The notes: generated by a model from the sequence alone, not told the origin. A stretch of 64,000 nt of DNA from Gammaproteobacteria bacterium (GCA_018828125.1 JAHJWB010000003.1:124001-188000), one strand, 5' to 3'. Counted from the first letter of the stretch, positions 17,875-26,576 are shown. Program-made: numbers and translations.

Positions 17875-18237
17875 ATGGCCACCTCCATTGCAGCAGTGTC
17901 CGGCGGATCCTCCGGTGCTTCGTATGCCCTGCAGGCCGCCCGCCGCGAGGCCCAGCAGGCCGAGCAGACGGCGCGTTCGCTCAACTCGCAGGCCCAGTCT
18001 GCGCAGCGGATTGCCGATCTGGAGCAAGCCCGCGCCGACGACCTCTCGGCCCGGGCGTTTGACGCGAACGAGCGATCGGCCACTGCGCGTGGCAACGTTG
18101 CGGCGGCCAGCAACGCCAGCTCCAGCGCCAGTAATGCCAGCAACAGCTTGGCGAACACCGCGCCTGCGCCTCGCAGCGTGCCGTTTGTCAATGCCTCCGG
18201 CCAAACGACGGGGCTGCTGCTGAACGCCGTGGCCTGA
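17875..18237 (+). CDS. Hypothetical Ala/Ser-rich protein
   Basis: A 120-residue protein, 92 bases after the previous one and alike in composition: Ala, Ser, Gln, Asn and Arg rich. Heptad-like helix between residues about 18 and 60 ('YALQAARREAQQAEQTARSL'), then an Asn/Ser/Ala low-complexity stretch and a conserved-looking tail 'VPFVNASGQTTGLLLNAVA'. No recognised domain. The two genes may be co-transcribed and related by duplication, though alignment by eye is weak. Confidence 0.55.
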   Translation: MATSIAAVSGGSSGASYALQAARREAQQAEQTARSLNSQAQSAQRIADLEQARADDLSARAFDANERSATARGNVAAASNASSSASNASNSLANTAPAPRSVPFVNASGQTTGLLLNAVA

Positions 18238-18308
18238 CGGAGGTGTTCCGCGGCCGAACGTTTGCGCAGCCACGCAAGCAAGCACGCACGCAGGTCCGGT
18301 GCGCCGCG

Positions 18309-18890
18309 TCAGCAGGCCTGCCACATCCCCGGCTCCAGTCCTTCCAGCGAATACGGCCCAATGGCCGCGCGCACCAGCCGCAGCGTGGGGTAGCCCACAG
18401 CGGCCGTCATGCGCCGCACCTGGCGGTTGCGGCCCTCGCGGATGGTGAGTTCGATCCACGCGGTGGGGATGGATTTGCGCTCGCGGATGGGAGGATTGCG
18501 TGGGGCCAGTGCGGGCGCAGGGTCCAGCAGCCGCGCCTGCGCGGGCAGGGTGGGGCCGTCGTTCAGCACCACACCCTTGCACAGCGCGTCCAGCGCGGCT
18601 GCGCCGGGCACACCTTCTACCTGCACCCAATACGTCTTCTCCATCTTGAATCGCGGGTCGGCAATGTGCGCCTGCAATTTGCCGTCGCTGGTCAGCAGCA
18701 GCAGGCCTTCGCTGTCGGCGTCCAGCCGTCCGGCCACGTACACGCCGGGCAGGTCGATGTAGTCCTTCAAACCCTGCCATTTGCCCTCGGCCGTGAACTG
18801 GCTGAGCACGCCGTAGGGCTTGTAGAACCGGATCAGGTGGGGTGGCATGGCGGGCATTGGCTGGGTGACTGCGATAGGGCTGACGAGCAT
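18309..18890 (-). CDS. rluE: 23S rRNA pseudouridine synthase RluE-like
   Basis: An up to 193-residue RsuA-family pseudouridine synthase lacking an S4 domain, as RluE (23S U2457). Motifs: '[14 protein letters not shown]', catalytic '[17 protein letters not shown]' with Asp in G-R-L-D, and '[25 protein letters not shown]', the family's C-terminal motif. Starts at 18890, 18857 and 18848 are all possible because none has a clear Shine-Dalgarno; the conserved part begins at the third. It converges on the small Ala-rich gene pair. Confidence 0.85.
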   Translation of the reverse strand: MLVSPIAVTQPMPAMPPHLIRFYKPYGVLSQFTAEGKWQGLKDYIDLPGVYVAGRLDADSEGLLLLTSDGKLQAHIADPRFKMEKTYWVQVEGVPGAAALDALCKGVVLNDGPTLPAQARLLDPAPALAPRNPPIRERKSIPTAWIELTIREGRNRQVRRMTAAVGYPTLRLVRAAIGPYSLEGLEPGMWQAC

Positions 18891-18990
18891 AGCCGCTGCG
18901 CATGCGCTGGATGATCAGGCAGCTTGGACAAGTGCATGTCTGACAGCGTTTCCAGCACTTGGCCGAATGGAGTGCGCCATGTTGAAGGTT

Positions 18991-19040
18991 AAAATCGGCC
19001 TCCAGCACTACTCTCGCTTGCGCTGGCAGCTATTCAAACC
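18991..19040 (+). repeat. Family-1 palindromic repeat, diverged copy 4
   Basis: Left AAAATCGGCC and right GCGCTGGCAGCTATTCAAA match the family, but the left half of the core is degenerate (TCCAGCACTACTCTC), so the palindrome is largely lost. It lies in the promoter region of the gltS-like gene. Confidence 0.65.
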
Positions 19041-19104
19041 ATAGCTGATTTATCTGGGCATGTGTTGCCTGACCCTCTCATCAAGGCCTCAAGGAGACAC
19101 CGCC

Positions 19105-20328
19105 ATGGTCACCATTCAGCTCGACATTGCCCAGACCATCGGTATCGCCGCCGTGTTGCTGGTGGTGGGCGAATTCGTCAAAAAGCGCGTGGGCGTGTTG
19201 TCCCGCTACTTCATCCCGGGGCCCATCATTGGCGGGTTGCTCTTCTCGCTCATTGCGCTGGTGGGGCATCAGGCCAACTGGTTCACCTTCCAGTTCTACG
19301 ACACCATGCGCGCGTTTTTGCTGCTGGTGTTCTTTACCACCATCGGTTTCTCAGCCAGTTTTGAATTGCTCAAAAAAGGCGGCGTGGGCGTGGCGCTGTT
19401 TCTGGGGGCCGCTGTCGGGCTGGTGGTGCTGCAAAACATGCTGGGTGCCGGGCTGGCAGCGGCGCTGGGCGTGCACCCGCTGATTGGCGTGGCGGCGGGG
19501 TCGGTGTCCCTCACGGGCGGGCACGGCACATCGGCCGCCTTCGGGCCGCTGCTGGAGCAGGCGGGCGCTGCGGGCGCATTGCCTGCAGCCATTGCCGCCG
19601 CCACCTACGGCCTGGTAGCGGGATGCGTGATTGGCGGCCCGCTGGGCACGTTGCTCATGCGGCGCAACGGACTGCGGGCCCCCGGCACCACCGGGGCGCG
19701 CAACACAGCGGTGGGCACTGGCGCCTTGCCTGCGCAAATGCCCGACACCGCCCCCGTTCCTCGGTCCGGCAGCAACGACACTGTGATGTACGCCAGCATC
19801 CTGATCGCCATCTCCATCGGTGCGGGCACCTTGCTGGTCAACTGGCTCAAGGACTTGGGGCTCACGCTGCCGTCGTACCTGGGACCCATGCTGGTGGCGG
19901 CGCTGGTGCGCAACATCATTGATTGGCGTGATGGCGAACTGCCGCTGCGCCAGTTCGAAGTGGTGGGCAACGTGTCGCTTGCATTTTTTCTGGCCATGGC
20001 GCTCATGTCGATGAAGCTGTGGGAGCTGGCCGAGGTCGCCGGGCCGCTGCTGGTTGTCCTGGTGGCGCAGACCGCGCTGATGTTCGGGTTTGCGTACTTC
20101 GTCACCTTCCGCGTGATGGGGCGCGACTACGACGCGGCTGTCATCGCGGCAGGCCATTGCGGTTTTGGCATGGGGGCCACGCCCAACGCCATGGCCAACA
20201 TGCAGGCGTTTACGGCCGTCAACGGGCCATCGGTCAAGGCGTTTTTCGTGATTCCGCTGGTGGGCTCGCTGTTCATCGACTTCTTCAACGCCGTGATCAT
20301 TACGGGTTTCATGAATTATTTGAAGTAG
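19105..20328 (+). CDS. gltS: Sodium/glutamate symporter GltS
   Basis: A 407-residue inner-membrane transporter importing glutamate with Na+. It has about ten to twelve helices and the two GltS re-entrant signature regions: 'GVAAGSVSLTGGHGTSAAFGP' (G-G-H-G-T) in the N-half and 'AAGHCGFGMGATPNAMANM' (G-x-G-A-T-P-x-A) in the C-half. ATG 19105 follows AAGGAGA by 7 bases. The gene stands alone after a diverged palindromic repeat. Confidence 0.92.
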   Translation: MVTIQLDIAQTIGIAAVLLVVGEFVKKRVGVLSRYFIPGPIIGGLLFSLIALVGHQANWFTFQFYDTMRAFLLLVFFTTIGFSASFELLKKGGVGVALFLGAAVGLVVLQNMLGAGLAAALGVHPLIGVAAGSVSLTGGHGTSAAFGPLLEQAGAAGALPAAIAAATYGLVAGCVIGGPLGTLLMRRNGLRAPGTTGARNTAVGTGALPAQMPDTAPVPRSGSNDTVMYASILIAISIGAGTLLVNWLKDLGLTLPSYLGPMLVAALVRNIIDWRDGELPLRQFEVVGNVSLAFFLAMALMSMKLWELAEVAGPLLVVLVAQTALMFGFAYFVTFRVMGRDYDAAVIAAGHCGFGMGATPNAMANMQAFTAVNGPSVKAFFVIPLVGSLFIDFFNAVIITGFMNYLK

Positions 20329-20425
20329 CCGCGGAAGCTTGGAGCGGCTCAACGCTCTGCTTTGGCTTCAGTGCGGTGCGACAACCCGCGAGCGTGAAAT
20401 AGGCGCGGCACAAGCGATGGACGCC

Positions 20426-20500
20426 GAGCAAGGGCCGCCCCGCAGTGAGGGCGTCGTCCCCCTTTGGGGGAAGGCGCGCAGCGACTCAGGGGGCTACAAA
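20426..20500 (-). repeat. Family-2 GC-rich repeat, copy 2 (terminator-like)
   Basis: On the minus strand it reads CCCCCTGAGTCGCTGCGCGC, a CCCCC/GGGGG stem, then GGGGCGGCCCTTGC, matching the copy at 11381. It starts at the 3' end of the M23 peptidase gene in that gene's direction. Confidence 0.7.
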
Positions 20501-21423
20501 AACAGTGCGGGGTCCACCATCGTGCGATTCAGCATCACGCCCCAGTGCAGGTGCGGGCCGGTCACGCGGCCGGTGGCGCCCACCTTGCAGAATGCTTCGC
20601 CCGCCTGCACTACATCGTCCACGCGCACGTCCATGCTGCTCAGGTGGCAGACCATGCTCAGCAAGCCCTGGCCATGGTCCAGCCACACCGTGCCGCCGTT
20701 GAAAAAGTAGTCGCCTACATCGATCACCCGGCCCGCCAGTGGCGCCACGATGGGTGTGCCGGTGGCGGCCGCAATGTCCATGCCGCTGTGTGGATTGCGC
20801 GGCTGGCCGTTGAAAACGCGGCGCAGCCCGAACGAGCTGGATCGGCGCCCTGGCACCGGCACCTGCATGCGCAGAGAAGGCAGTGCATGGCCTGCTGTCG
20901 GATCGGTGAATGTGGCCATCACCACGGCTTGGTGGTCGCGCTCGCGCTCGTAGCGGGCCTGGTCTTCCGGCGACAGGTCGACGGTGCGTGGCGACACTTT
21001 GAGGTGCTGTTCTTTGTATTGTTTGGGCGCAATGGCGTACGGCACCTGCCGCGTGCCACCGCCATCCGTCAGCACCGTGATGTGCGCCTCGCCCGGCTTT
21101 GCAGCCAGCGGAATGCCCACCACGGCGGTCCATTCGATGGCATCCCCCGTCACCAGCAGCGGCACGTCTGCATCGCCCTGGCGCACATGCGCGGTCGGGC
21201 GTTTGGCTGCAGGCCCCAGCGACAGGCGCGCCACGCCACCGGGCACTGCCAACGCGTGTGGCCACAGCGGGGGCGGCGGGGGCAGGGGCTTGGCCTTGGG
21301 CTGCTGGCCTACGGCGGGCAGTGCCAGCAAGCCCGCAGCGCCCAGCAGTGCTGCGCGGCGGGTGAGCACAAGCGGTGCAGTGTGGACGAGAACGGTGGGG
21401 TCAGACACGGCAGTAACGGACAT
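20494..21423 (-). CDS. M23 family metallopeptidase (LytM domain)
   Basis: A 309-residue exported peptidoglycan hydrolase-like protein. An N-terminal 'LTRRAALLGAAGLLALPAVG' looks like a Tat/Sec signal. The C-terminal M23 domain has the zinc ligands in 'NPHSGMDIAA' (H-x(3)-D) and 'GPHLHWGV' (H-x-H), plus 'GTPIVAPLAGRVIDVGDYFFNGGTVWLDHGQGL', so it is probably active rather than a degenerate activator. Start chosen at ATG 21423 (MSVTAVSD). It is divergent from the cardiolipin synthase gene, another envelope function. Confidence 0.9.
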   Translation of the reverse strand: MSVTAVSDPTVLVHTAPLVLTRRAALLGAAGLLALPAVGQQPKAKPLPPPPPLWPHALAVPGGVARLSLGPAAKRPTAHVRQGDADVPLLVTGDAIEWTAVVGIPLAAKPGEAHITVLTDGGGTRQVPYAIAPKQYKEQHLKVSPRTVDLSPEDQARYERERDHQAVVMATFTDPTAGHALPSLRMQVPVPGRRSSSFGLRRVFNGQPRNPHSGMDIAAATGTPIVAPLAGRVIDVGDYFFNGGTVWLDHGQGLLSMVCHLSSMDVRVDDVVQAGEAFCKVGATGRVTGPHLHWGVMLNRTMVDPALFL

Positions 21424-21613
21424 CGGTAGTGCAGAGAAATGGATCGGGGCCGGGAGCTGGTGGGCGCACCCGGCGGATGCGCCACGGCGGGCATATCGCG
21501 CATATTGCAGGCGTGTCATTGTGCCGCCGCATTCCGCCCCCATCCAACCCCGGCAGCGCCGTTGGCGGCCTCCGCCTACATTGCGTTACGCCCGGGCCGC
21601 CCACAATCGCGCC

Positions 21614-22909
21614 ATGAAAAAAGCAGAGGATCGCCCCCGCTCCACCATGTTCACTGTTGTTGTGACCGCCCTGGTAACGGGCGCCCTTGTGCTTTTGGCA
21701 CTTAACTTCACCGCCGGCGAAAAAAAGGTGCAGCAGCAGTTGCCCCGCCTGTACAACACCGCCGGCTCGCAGTTCGAACGTGCGATGGGCAGCCTGCTGG
21801 GGCCCGGCATCGTCGGGGGCAACGAGGTGACCGAACTGCTCAACGGCGACCAGATCTTTCCCCCCATGCTGGCCGCCATCAAGGCCGCGCGCCACAGCGT
21901 CACGTTTGAAACCTACATCTACTGGTCGGGCGACATCGGCAAGGCCTTTGCCGACGCCTTGAGCGAACGCGCCCGCGCCGGGGTCAAGGTCCACGTGCTG
22001 CTCGACTGGGTGGGCAGCGCCAAGATGGAAGAAAGCTACCTCACCGAGATGAAAGAGGCGGGCGTACAGATCGAAAAATTCCACAAACCCCATTGGTACA
22101 ACCTGGCCCGCTTGAACAACCGCACCCACCGCAAGCTGTTGGTGGTGGACGGGCAGGTGGGCTTTACCGGTGGCGTGGGCATTGCGCCCGAGTGGACGGG
22201 CAATGCCAGCGACCCCGACCACTGGCGCGACTCGCACTACATGGTGCGTGGACCGGCTGTGGCGCAGATGCAGGCCACGTTTTTAGACAACTGGCTCAAA
22301 GTCACTGGCAAGGTGCTGCACGGTGACCCCTACTTTCCGCCGCTGGCGCCCGCGGGCGAGATGAAGGCGCAGATGTTCTCCAGTTCACCGTCGAGCGGCA
22401 GCGAGAGCATGCAGCTGATGTACCACCTGGCCATCACCGCGGCCGAGCACACCATCGACCTGTCAGTGGCGTACTTTGTGCCCGACGAGCTGACGCAAAA
22501 ACTGCTGATGGACGCCTTGGCCCGTGGCGTGCGCGTGCGTTTCATCACCCCTGGCGAACACACCGACACCGAAACCGTCAAGGCCGCATCGCGTGCCACA
22601 TGGGGCCCGCTGCTGCAAGCGGGCGCCGAGATTTATGAATATGGGCCCACCATGTACCACTGCAAGGTCATGATCGTGGACCAATTGCTGGTGTCCGTAG
22701 GCTCCACCAACTTTGACAACCGGTCGTTCCGCCTGAACGACGAGGCCAACCTGAACGTGTACAACGCGGCATTTGCGCAGCGGCAAACGCGGGTGTTTGA
22801 AGACGACATCAAGCGGTCGCGCCGCATGACCTACGAGGCTTGGCTAGACCGCCCACTGCGCGAGAAGGCGCATGAAAAAATGACGGGCTGGTTGCGCTCG
22901 CAACTCTGA
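21614..22909 (+). CDS. Cardiolipin synthase-like phospholipase D family protein
   Basis: A 431-residue membrane-anchored enzyme expected to condense phosphatidylglycerol into cardiolipin. One N-terminal transmembrane segment (about residues 13-33) and two PLD HKD motifs: 'HRKLLVVDGQVGFTGG' and 'HCKVMIVDQLLVSVGSTNFDNRS', both complete with H, K, D and following GG/S residues. 'ETYIYWSGDIGKAFADAL' is typical of ClsA/ClsB. Start at ATG 21614; upstream frame is non-coding. A palindromic repeat starts 2 bases after the stop codon. Confidence 0.9.
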   Translation: MKKAEDRPRSTMFTVVVTALVTGALVLLALNFTAGEKKVQQQLPRLYNTAGSQFERAMGSLLGPGIVGGNEVTELLNGDQIFPPMLAAIKAARHSVTFETYIYWSGDIGKAFADALSERARAGVKVHVLLDWVGSAKMEESYLTEMKEAGVQIEKFHKPHWYNLARLNNRTHRKLLVVDGQVGFTGGVGIAPEWTGNASDPDHWRDSHYMVRGPAVAQMQATFLDNWLKVTGKVLHGDPYFPPLAPAGEMKAQMFSSSPSSGSESMQLMYHLAITAAEHTIDLSVAYFVPDELTQKLLMDALARGVRVRFITPGEHTDTETVKAASRATWGPLLQAGAEIYEYGPTMYHCKVMIVDQLLVSVGSTNFDNRSFRLNDEANLNVYNAAFAQRQTRVFEDDIKRSRRMTYEAWLDRPLREKAHEKMTGWLRSQL

Positions 22910-22910
22910 G

Positions 22911-22962
22911 TCAAATTGGCCGCCAGCGCTTATCCAGTAAGCGCTGGCAGCTATCAAAATTA
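22911..22962 (+). repeat. Family-1 palindromic repeat, copy 5
   Basis: TCAAATTGGCCGCCAGCGCTT, loop 'atccagt', AAGCGCTGG, CAGCTATCAAAATT. It directly abuts the stop codon of the cardiolipin synthase gene and could act in its 3' end. Confidence 0.85.
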
Positions 22963-22965
22963 CAC

Positions 22966-23040
22966 GACTTACGCAAAACGGGCTTAGGCAATGCGCTGGC
23001 TCTTTGGCAAAGCCTTTGCTGCATCCAGGTTGCGTAAGTC
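22966..23040. repeat. 75-bp element with 11-bp perfect terminal inverted repeats
   Basis: GACTTACGCAA (22966-22976) is the exact reverse complement of TTGCGTAAGTC (23030-23040). Inside is a further short palindrome-like stretch (GGCTCTTTGGCAAAGCC). No target-site duplication is evident. It may be a MITE-like remnant of an insertion sequence or simply a long hairpin between convergent genes. Confidence 0.5.
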
Positions 23041-23048
23041 CAAAAGCA

Positions 23049-23297
23049 TCAGTGCGTCACAAACTCGTACGTCACTGCTTCGCTGTCGACCATGTCCAGA
23101 ATGTCGTCCAGCACATCTTCGTCTTCGGTGCTGGCCCACAGGTCTTCAGGGTCGGCAGCGAACAGGGGTTCGATGGCGATGTCCATGAACTTGCCATCGG
23201 GCAGCTTGATGACGGGCGTGCCTTCGGAGGTGTCGGCCAGCTCCCAGTCGTCGGGCACGGTCATTTCGAGTTGGATGGTGACGTTGAGTTTTTTCAT
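23049..23297 (-). CDS. Small acidic hypothetical protein
   Basis: An 82-residue acidic protein with no recognised domain. ATG 23297 (MKKLNVTIQLEM) is preceded by AAGGAAATC, a usable Shine-Dalgarno. N-terminal beta-like segment, then 'VPDDWELADTSEGTPVIKLPDGKFMDIAIEPLF', and a strongly acidic C-terminal half ('STEDEDVLDDILDMVDSE'). It reads like a compact folded cytoplasmic protein; the codon pattern looks real. Confidence 0.65.
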   Translation of the reverse strand: MKKLNVTIQLEMTVPDDWELADTSEGTPVIKLPDGKFMDIAIEPLFAADPEDLWASTEDEDVLDDILDMVDSEAVTYEFVTH

Positions 23298-23635
23298 GGT
23301 GATTTCCTTGTTGCTAGCCGGGCAGGGTAACTCAGTTTGAGGGCATATGAAGGTGCAGCGCTTATCCTTCAAGCCCAATGCGCTACAAAAAGTAGAGCGG
23401 TCATAAGGGCTGCGCCCCTACGTCGCGTACTTTTGTACCTGTGCACTTGCGCAGTGCGCCTCCCTTGCATGCCACTGGCGTCCCGCGGCGTGTGCTGGAG
23501 CCGCAGCCTCCATGCGCGCCCCGGCAGCACCCACTGCTACGCGCTCTATGGTGCGCATGGGCCTGCGGCCACCATGAAGGCCAAAGAACTGGGCGCGAAG
23601 AGCGAATACGTGCCCACTACCGCGCCCCGCCCGCC
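23298..23635. other. 338-bp interval without a supported gene
   Basis: Nothing recognised. An AGCGCTTATCCTTCAAGC string near 23352 recalls one half of the family-1 repeat but lacks the rest. A Cys/Ala-rich overlapping frame is present but has no start context or family resemblance. Confidence 0.4.
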
Positions 23636-24100
23636 TCAGCCCGGAATCTCCGGCTCCACCAGCAGCGCCAGCAACTGCAGCGACTCTTGCCAGCCCAGGT
23701 AGCACATCTCGGTCGGGATCACCGCCGGGATGCCTGCCTGCACGATGGACACCTCGGTGCCCGTGATCACCTTCTTGAGCTCAATGGTGGTGCGCATTTC
23801 ACCCGGCAGGTTGGGGTCGTCAAACCGGTCGGTGTGCACGATGCGCTCACCCGGCACCAGTTCCACATAGTCGCCGCCAAAAGCATGCGTGCCACCGCTG
23901 CTCAGGTTGGTGAACTGCATGCGGTAGCTGCCGCCCACACGCGCATCCATGCTCAGCACGCGGCCGGTAAAGCCGTGCGGCGGCAGCCACTTGGCCATGG
24001 CGTCGGGGTCTAGAAAGGCGCGGTACACGCGCTCGGGCGGGGCGCGCAGCACGCGGTGCAGCGTGACGGTGCCGGTGGCGCTGGGGGTGTTGGTTGTCAT
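23636..24100 (-). CDS. SRPBCC/AHSA1-type ligand-binding protein
   Basis: A 154-residue START-like fold protein of the AHSA1/YndB group. Signature: 'LHRVLRAPPERVYRAFLDPDAMAKWLPPHGF' at the N-terminus, 'GGSYRMQFTN' and 'YVELVPGERIVHTDRFDDPNLPGEMRTTIELKK', ending 'GWQESLQLLALLVE'. Such proteins bind hydrophobic ligands in a cavity; the physiological ligand is unknown. Single cytoplasmic gene, no operon partner visible. Confidence 0.87.
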   Translation of the reverse strand: MTTNTPSATGTVTLHRVLRAPPERVYRAFLDPDAMAKWLPPHGFTGRVLSMDARVGGSYRMQFTNLSSGGTHAFGGDYVELVPGERIVHTDRFDDPNLPGEMRTTIELKKVITGTEVSIVQAGIPAVIPTEMCYLGWQESLQLLALLVEPEIPG

Positions 24101-24293
24101 GCGCAGTCTCCTGGGGTGGTCGATGGGGGGATGGATGAAGCGTGATTCACGGAACCGTTTCCGTCAATCACCCGTTGGGTTCACCACGTTACGACGAATC
24201 AGTCTGGGCGTATTCGACAACGCGGCGCTGCAAACCTTGGTTTTTGGGTGTTAATTCCGCGTCCACCATGCGCCCCATGCCCACCATGCCTTT

Positions 24294-25304
24294 TTAGGGC
24301 CTGCCGGTCGCACGCGACACCGGCAGGGCGGGCGGCGTGGCCGTGATGAAATCGTTCACATCGTCCAGCACCGGCGCTATCCAGCGCAGGGGCCAGCCAA
24401 AGGCGCCCACCAGCGTCACATGGTTGGCGCGTGGGTACGACTTGAGCGTGACGGTTGCGCCCGCAGCCTTCAGCTTGCGCGCGATTTGCTGCGTGCTGCG
24501 CTCTGGACTCACCAGCGCATCTTTCTCCGGGGCGCCGACAAAAGTGGGTGGCGCCGTGCCTGCAATCCAGTCCATCGGCTGCGCCTGGGGCGGGTAGTTG
24601 GGGTGAAAAAACACCGGTTGTGCGTCCGGGTTGTGGGTGGGGAAGAAGTCGTAGGGGCCGGCCAGGCCGATCCAGCCTGCCAGTTCCGCCGGGGTATGGC
24701 CCGTGGCGTTGAGCCACCGGGCATCCAGCGCCAGCATGGCCGCGTTGTAGGCGCCTGCGCTGTGGCCCATCACAAACACGCGCTGCGGGTTGCCGCCCCA
24801 TTGCGCGGCATGGCTCAAGCCCCATGCAAGCGCCTGCGCACTGTCGACCAAAAAGTCGGGGTAACGCACCTCAGGGTAAAGGCGGTAGTCGGCGACCAGC
24901 GTCAGCACACCACGCGCGGCCAATGCCTCGCCCACAAATTGGTAGTCGCCCCGTTCACCCGCGTTCCAAGACCCGCCGTAGAAGAAAACCACCACCGGCC
25001 ACCCGCCAGCAGGCGCGGCAGCCTTGGGCTGGTAAATGTCCAGCTGCTGCCGGGGCAGCGTGCCGTAGGCCACCCCCGTCTGCACCGTTCTGCTGGCCGA
25101 GGGCGTGATCGCGTTGAGCACGCCCACCGCCGAGCATCCACTCAGCCAAGCCACCATCGCCACGATGCCGGTGGTCCGCAGCACCCTTCTGGCCCACGTA
25201 GCACGATCATCTGCGCTGGAGGTTGCGGGGCGCGGGTGGGTATTCAAGCGGTCGTCAGGGCCCGAACCGGCATCTGCGTTGCGGTGAGAGTGAGGTTGTT
25301 GCAA
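24294..25304 (-). CDS. Alpha/beta hydrolase lipoprotein (carboxylesterase-like)
   Basis: A 336-residue predicted lipoprotein of the esterase/lipase family. The best start is a TTG at 25304 with CAGGAG 6 bases upstream. A hydrophobic stretch ends 'VAWLSGC', a lipobox. The domain shows 'VVVFFYGGSWNAGERGDYQFVGEALA' (oxyanion-hole G-G-x-W, with Tyr in the usual His place), nucleophile 'VMGHSAGAYNAAML', and a late 'RANHVTLVG' histidine. Likely anchored facing the periplasm; substrate unknown. The N-terminal 45 residues before the signal helix are unusually long and polar. Confidence 0.85.
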   Translation of the reverse strand: MQQPHSHRNADAGSGPDDRLNTHPRPATSSADDRATWARRVLRTTGIVAMVAWLSGCSAVGVLNAITPSASRTVQTGVAYGTLPRQQLDIYQPKAAAPAGGWPVVVFFYGGSWNAGERGDYQFVGEALAARGVLTLVADYRLYPEVRYPDFLVDSAQALAWGLSHAAQWGGNPQRVFVMGHSAGAYNAAMLALDARWLNATGHTPAELAGWIGLAGPYDFFPTHNPDAQPVFFHPNYPPQAQPMDWIAGTAPPTFVGAPEKDALVSPERSTQQIARKLKAAGATVTLKSYPRANHVTLVGAFGWPLRWIAPVLDDVNDFITATPPALPVSRATGRP

Positions 25305-25545
25305 TGAAAACTCCTGCTGCAAAAGCTGCGCACTGGCACAGACCCATGCGGCTGCACAGCGCAACCGCCCAGGGATAGTGATGGATACGCAGCCCAACCC
25401 CCGTCGGATGCAAAGCCGACTCAGCGCAGGTGCAAAACGCTGTCGACGTCCGGTTCACGCGCCCTGCCGAATGGCTGGCACATGCCCTGGCCTTGGCCCT
25501 TGTCCGCGCCGCTGCCGGTGTCCGCGTTGCCGGGCATCGGCGTTA

Positions 25546-25884
25546 TCAGCCCGCTGCCAGGGCGCTGGCCGCAACCTGCTGCGCAACGCCGTAAGCGTCG
25601 CCACCCTCGGCCCAGGCCAGCAGCCGATCGATGTTGGGGTGCTTGCCGGGGAACGCCCGCGCATCGGCCACGTGTTCGGCATACCACTCCAGCCCCAGGC
25701 TGGCCGCGGCGGGCGTGATGCGGCCGCCATACAGCGCCGCCAGCGCGGCATACACCACCAGGGATCCAGTCTGGCCGGGCTTGTTCTCGATGGTGGCCAG
25801 CACCTGGCCATCCGTGCCCAACAGATGCAGGGCGGCGAGGTGGCTGGCGGATGGGAGTTGTTTCAGGCGGTCTGCGAAGTTCAT
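25546..25884 (-). CDS. DUF2322 family protein
   Basis: A 112-residue protein matching the DUF2322 family as I recall it: 'NFADRLKQLPS', 'LHLLGTDGQVLATIENKPGQTGSLVVYAAL', and 'LEWYAEHVADARAFPGKHPNIDRLL'. Small cytoplasmic protein of unknown function. ATG 25884 lies close to the family-1 repeat copy 6, which occupies its upstream region. Confidence 0.8.
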   Translation of the reverse strand: MNFADRLKQLPSASHLAALHLLGTDGQVLATIENKPGQTGSLVVYAALAALYGGRITPAAASLGLEWYAEHVADARAFPGKHPNIDRLLAWAEGGDAYGVAQQVAASALAAG

Positions 25885-25918
25885 GGTGGTTGGTGAGATG
25901 AATGAATAAATATGAATG

Positions 25919-25966
25919 AAATTGGCACCTAGCGCTTGATGGATAAGCGCTTGCAGCTATGAATAG
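25919..25966 (+). repeat. Family-1 palindromic repeat, copy 6
   Basis: AAATTGGCACCTAGCGCTT, loop 'gatggat', AAGCGCTTG, CAGCTATGAATAG. It lies between DUF2322 and a probably broken regulator gene whose frame runs into it. Confidence 0.83.
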
Positions 25967-26018
25967 ATGAGTGTGTTCGTGGCGTGGACGTGCGCAAGCC
26001 CGCAGCGGCGCTGTGCGG

Positions 26019-26247
26019 TTAGCCGTCGCGCAGTTGTTGAATGGCTTGCGACACAGCCGCCGTGGCGATCACCAGGTCCTTCAAAGCCCCGGTCCGGGGC
26101 CCCAAACAGCACGGCCCAAACGCGCTGGCGCACCTTGGGAAACAGGGCGTTTGTGGTGTCAGATGCAGCGAAGGGATGGTTGAAATACGCGTGTTGGGGC
26201 TCGTCGTACCTTTTTTGGGGTTTTGTGTCGATTTCGCCAGCACGCAT
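26019..26247 (-). pseudogene. Probable truncated/frameshifted HTH regulator (nucleotidyltransferase-associated type)
   Basis: ATG 26247-26245 overlaps the stop of the GIY-YIG-like gene (TGATG). The first frame encodes 'NALFPKVRQRVWAVLFGAPDRGF', which resembles the start of the winged-helix family often written 'ALFxKVQQRVLxLLFGQPDRSF'. That frame then degenerates and runs into the palindromic repeat at 25957, while the next frame carries a helix-like 'LKDLVIATAAVSQAIQQLRDG' ending at 26019. I read this as a regulator broken by a frameshift or truncation. The resemblance is by memory and short; it could be chance. Confidence 0.35.
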
Positions 26248-26576
26248 CACGCCTGCCACACCCCAAACCCCGCCGACCGCAGGTCGATGCCGATCTCGAT
26301 CTCCCGGTCCACCGCGTCTTCGTAGCTCATGGGGTTGAAGCCCTCGTACAGGTCGGGCAGCAGCCGCAGCCCGTATTGCGTGACAAACTGGTTGGCCTGA
26401 ATGCCCGCCTTGTGTTTGTCGAACCGCACATCCGGGTCCAGGCCCGTCATGCCGACATACACGCACGGTTTGCCGTCGACGTAGCCCGGGTTGCACCGGC
26501 GAAAGCGCGGCTCCAGCAGCACGTCTTTGGAGAGTTCGACCACGTAGACGTGGTGGTGGAGCTTGCGGCGGCGCAT
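26247..26576 (-). CDS. GIY-YIG-like small protein
   Basis: A 109-residue protein. 'HVYVVEL' and, about 30 residues later, 'CVYVGMTGLDPDVRFDKHKAG' resemble the paired strands and Arg-helix of GIY-YIG nucleases (Y-V-V ... Y-V-G, then R-F-x-x-H). The C-terminal part 'YEDAVDREIEIGIDLRSAGFGVWQA' carries a Glu at the expected distance. Nuclease activity is therefore possible but unproven. Its stop codon overlaps the start of the broken regulator gene. Confidence 0.65.
   Translation of the reverse strand: MRRRKLHHHVYVVELSKDVLLEPRFRRCNPGYVDGKPCVYVGMTGLDPDVRFDKHKAGIQANQFVTQYGLRLLPDLYEGFNPMSYEDAVDREIEIGIDLRSAGFGVWQA

Noticed and set aside
23418..23705. Minus-strand frame between the small acidic gene and the SRPBCC gene
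   Set aside because: Ala/Gly/Arg-rich composition, no start context, overlaps the SRPBCC gene's end.
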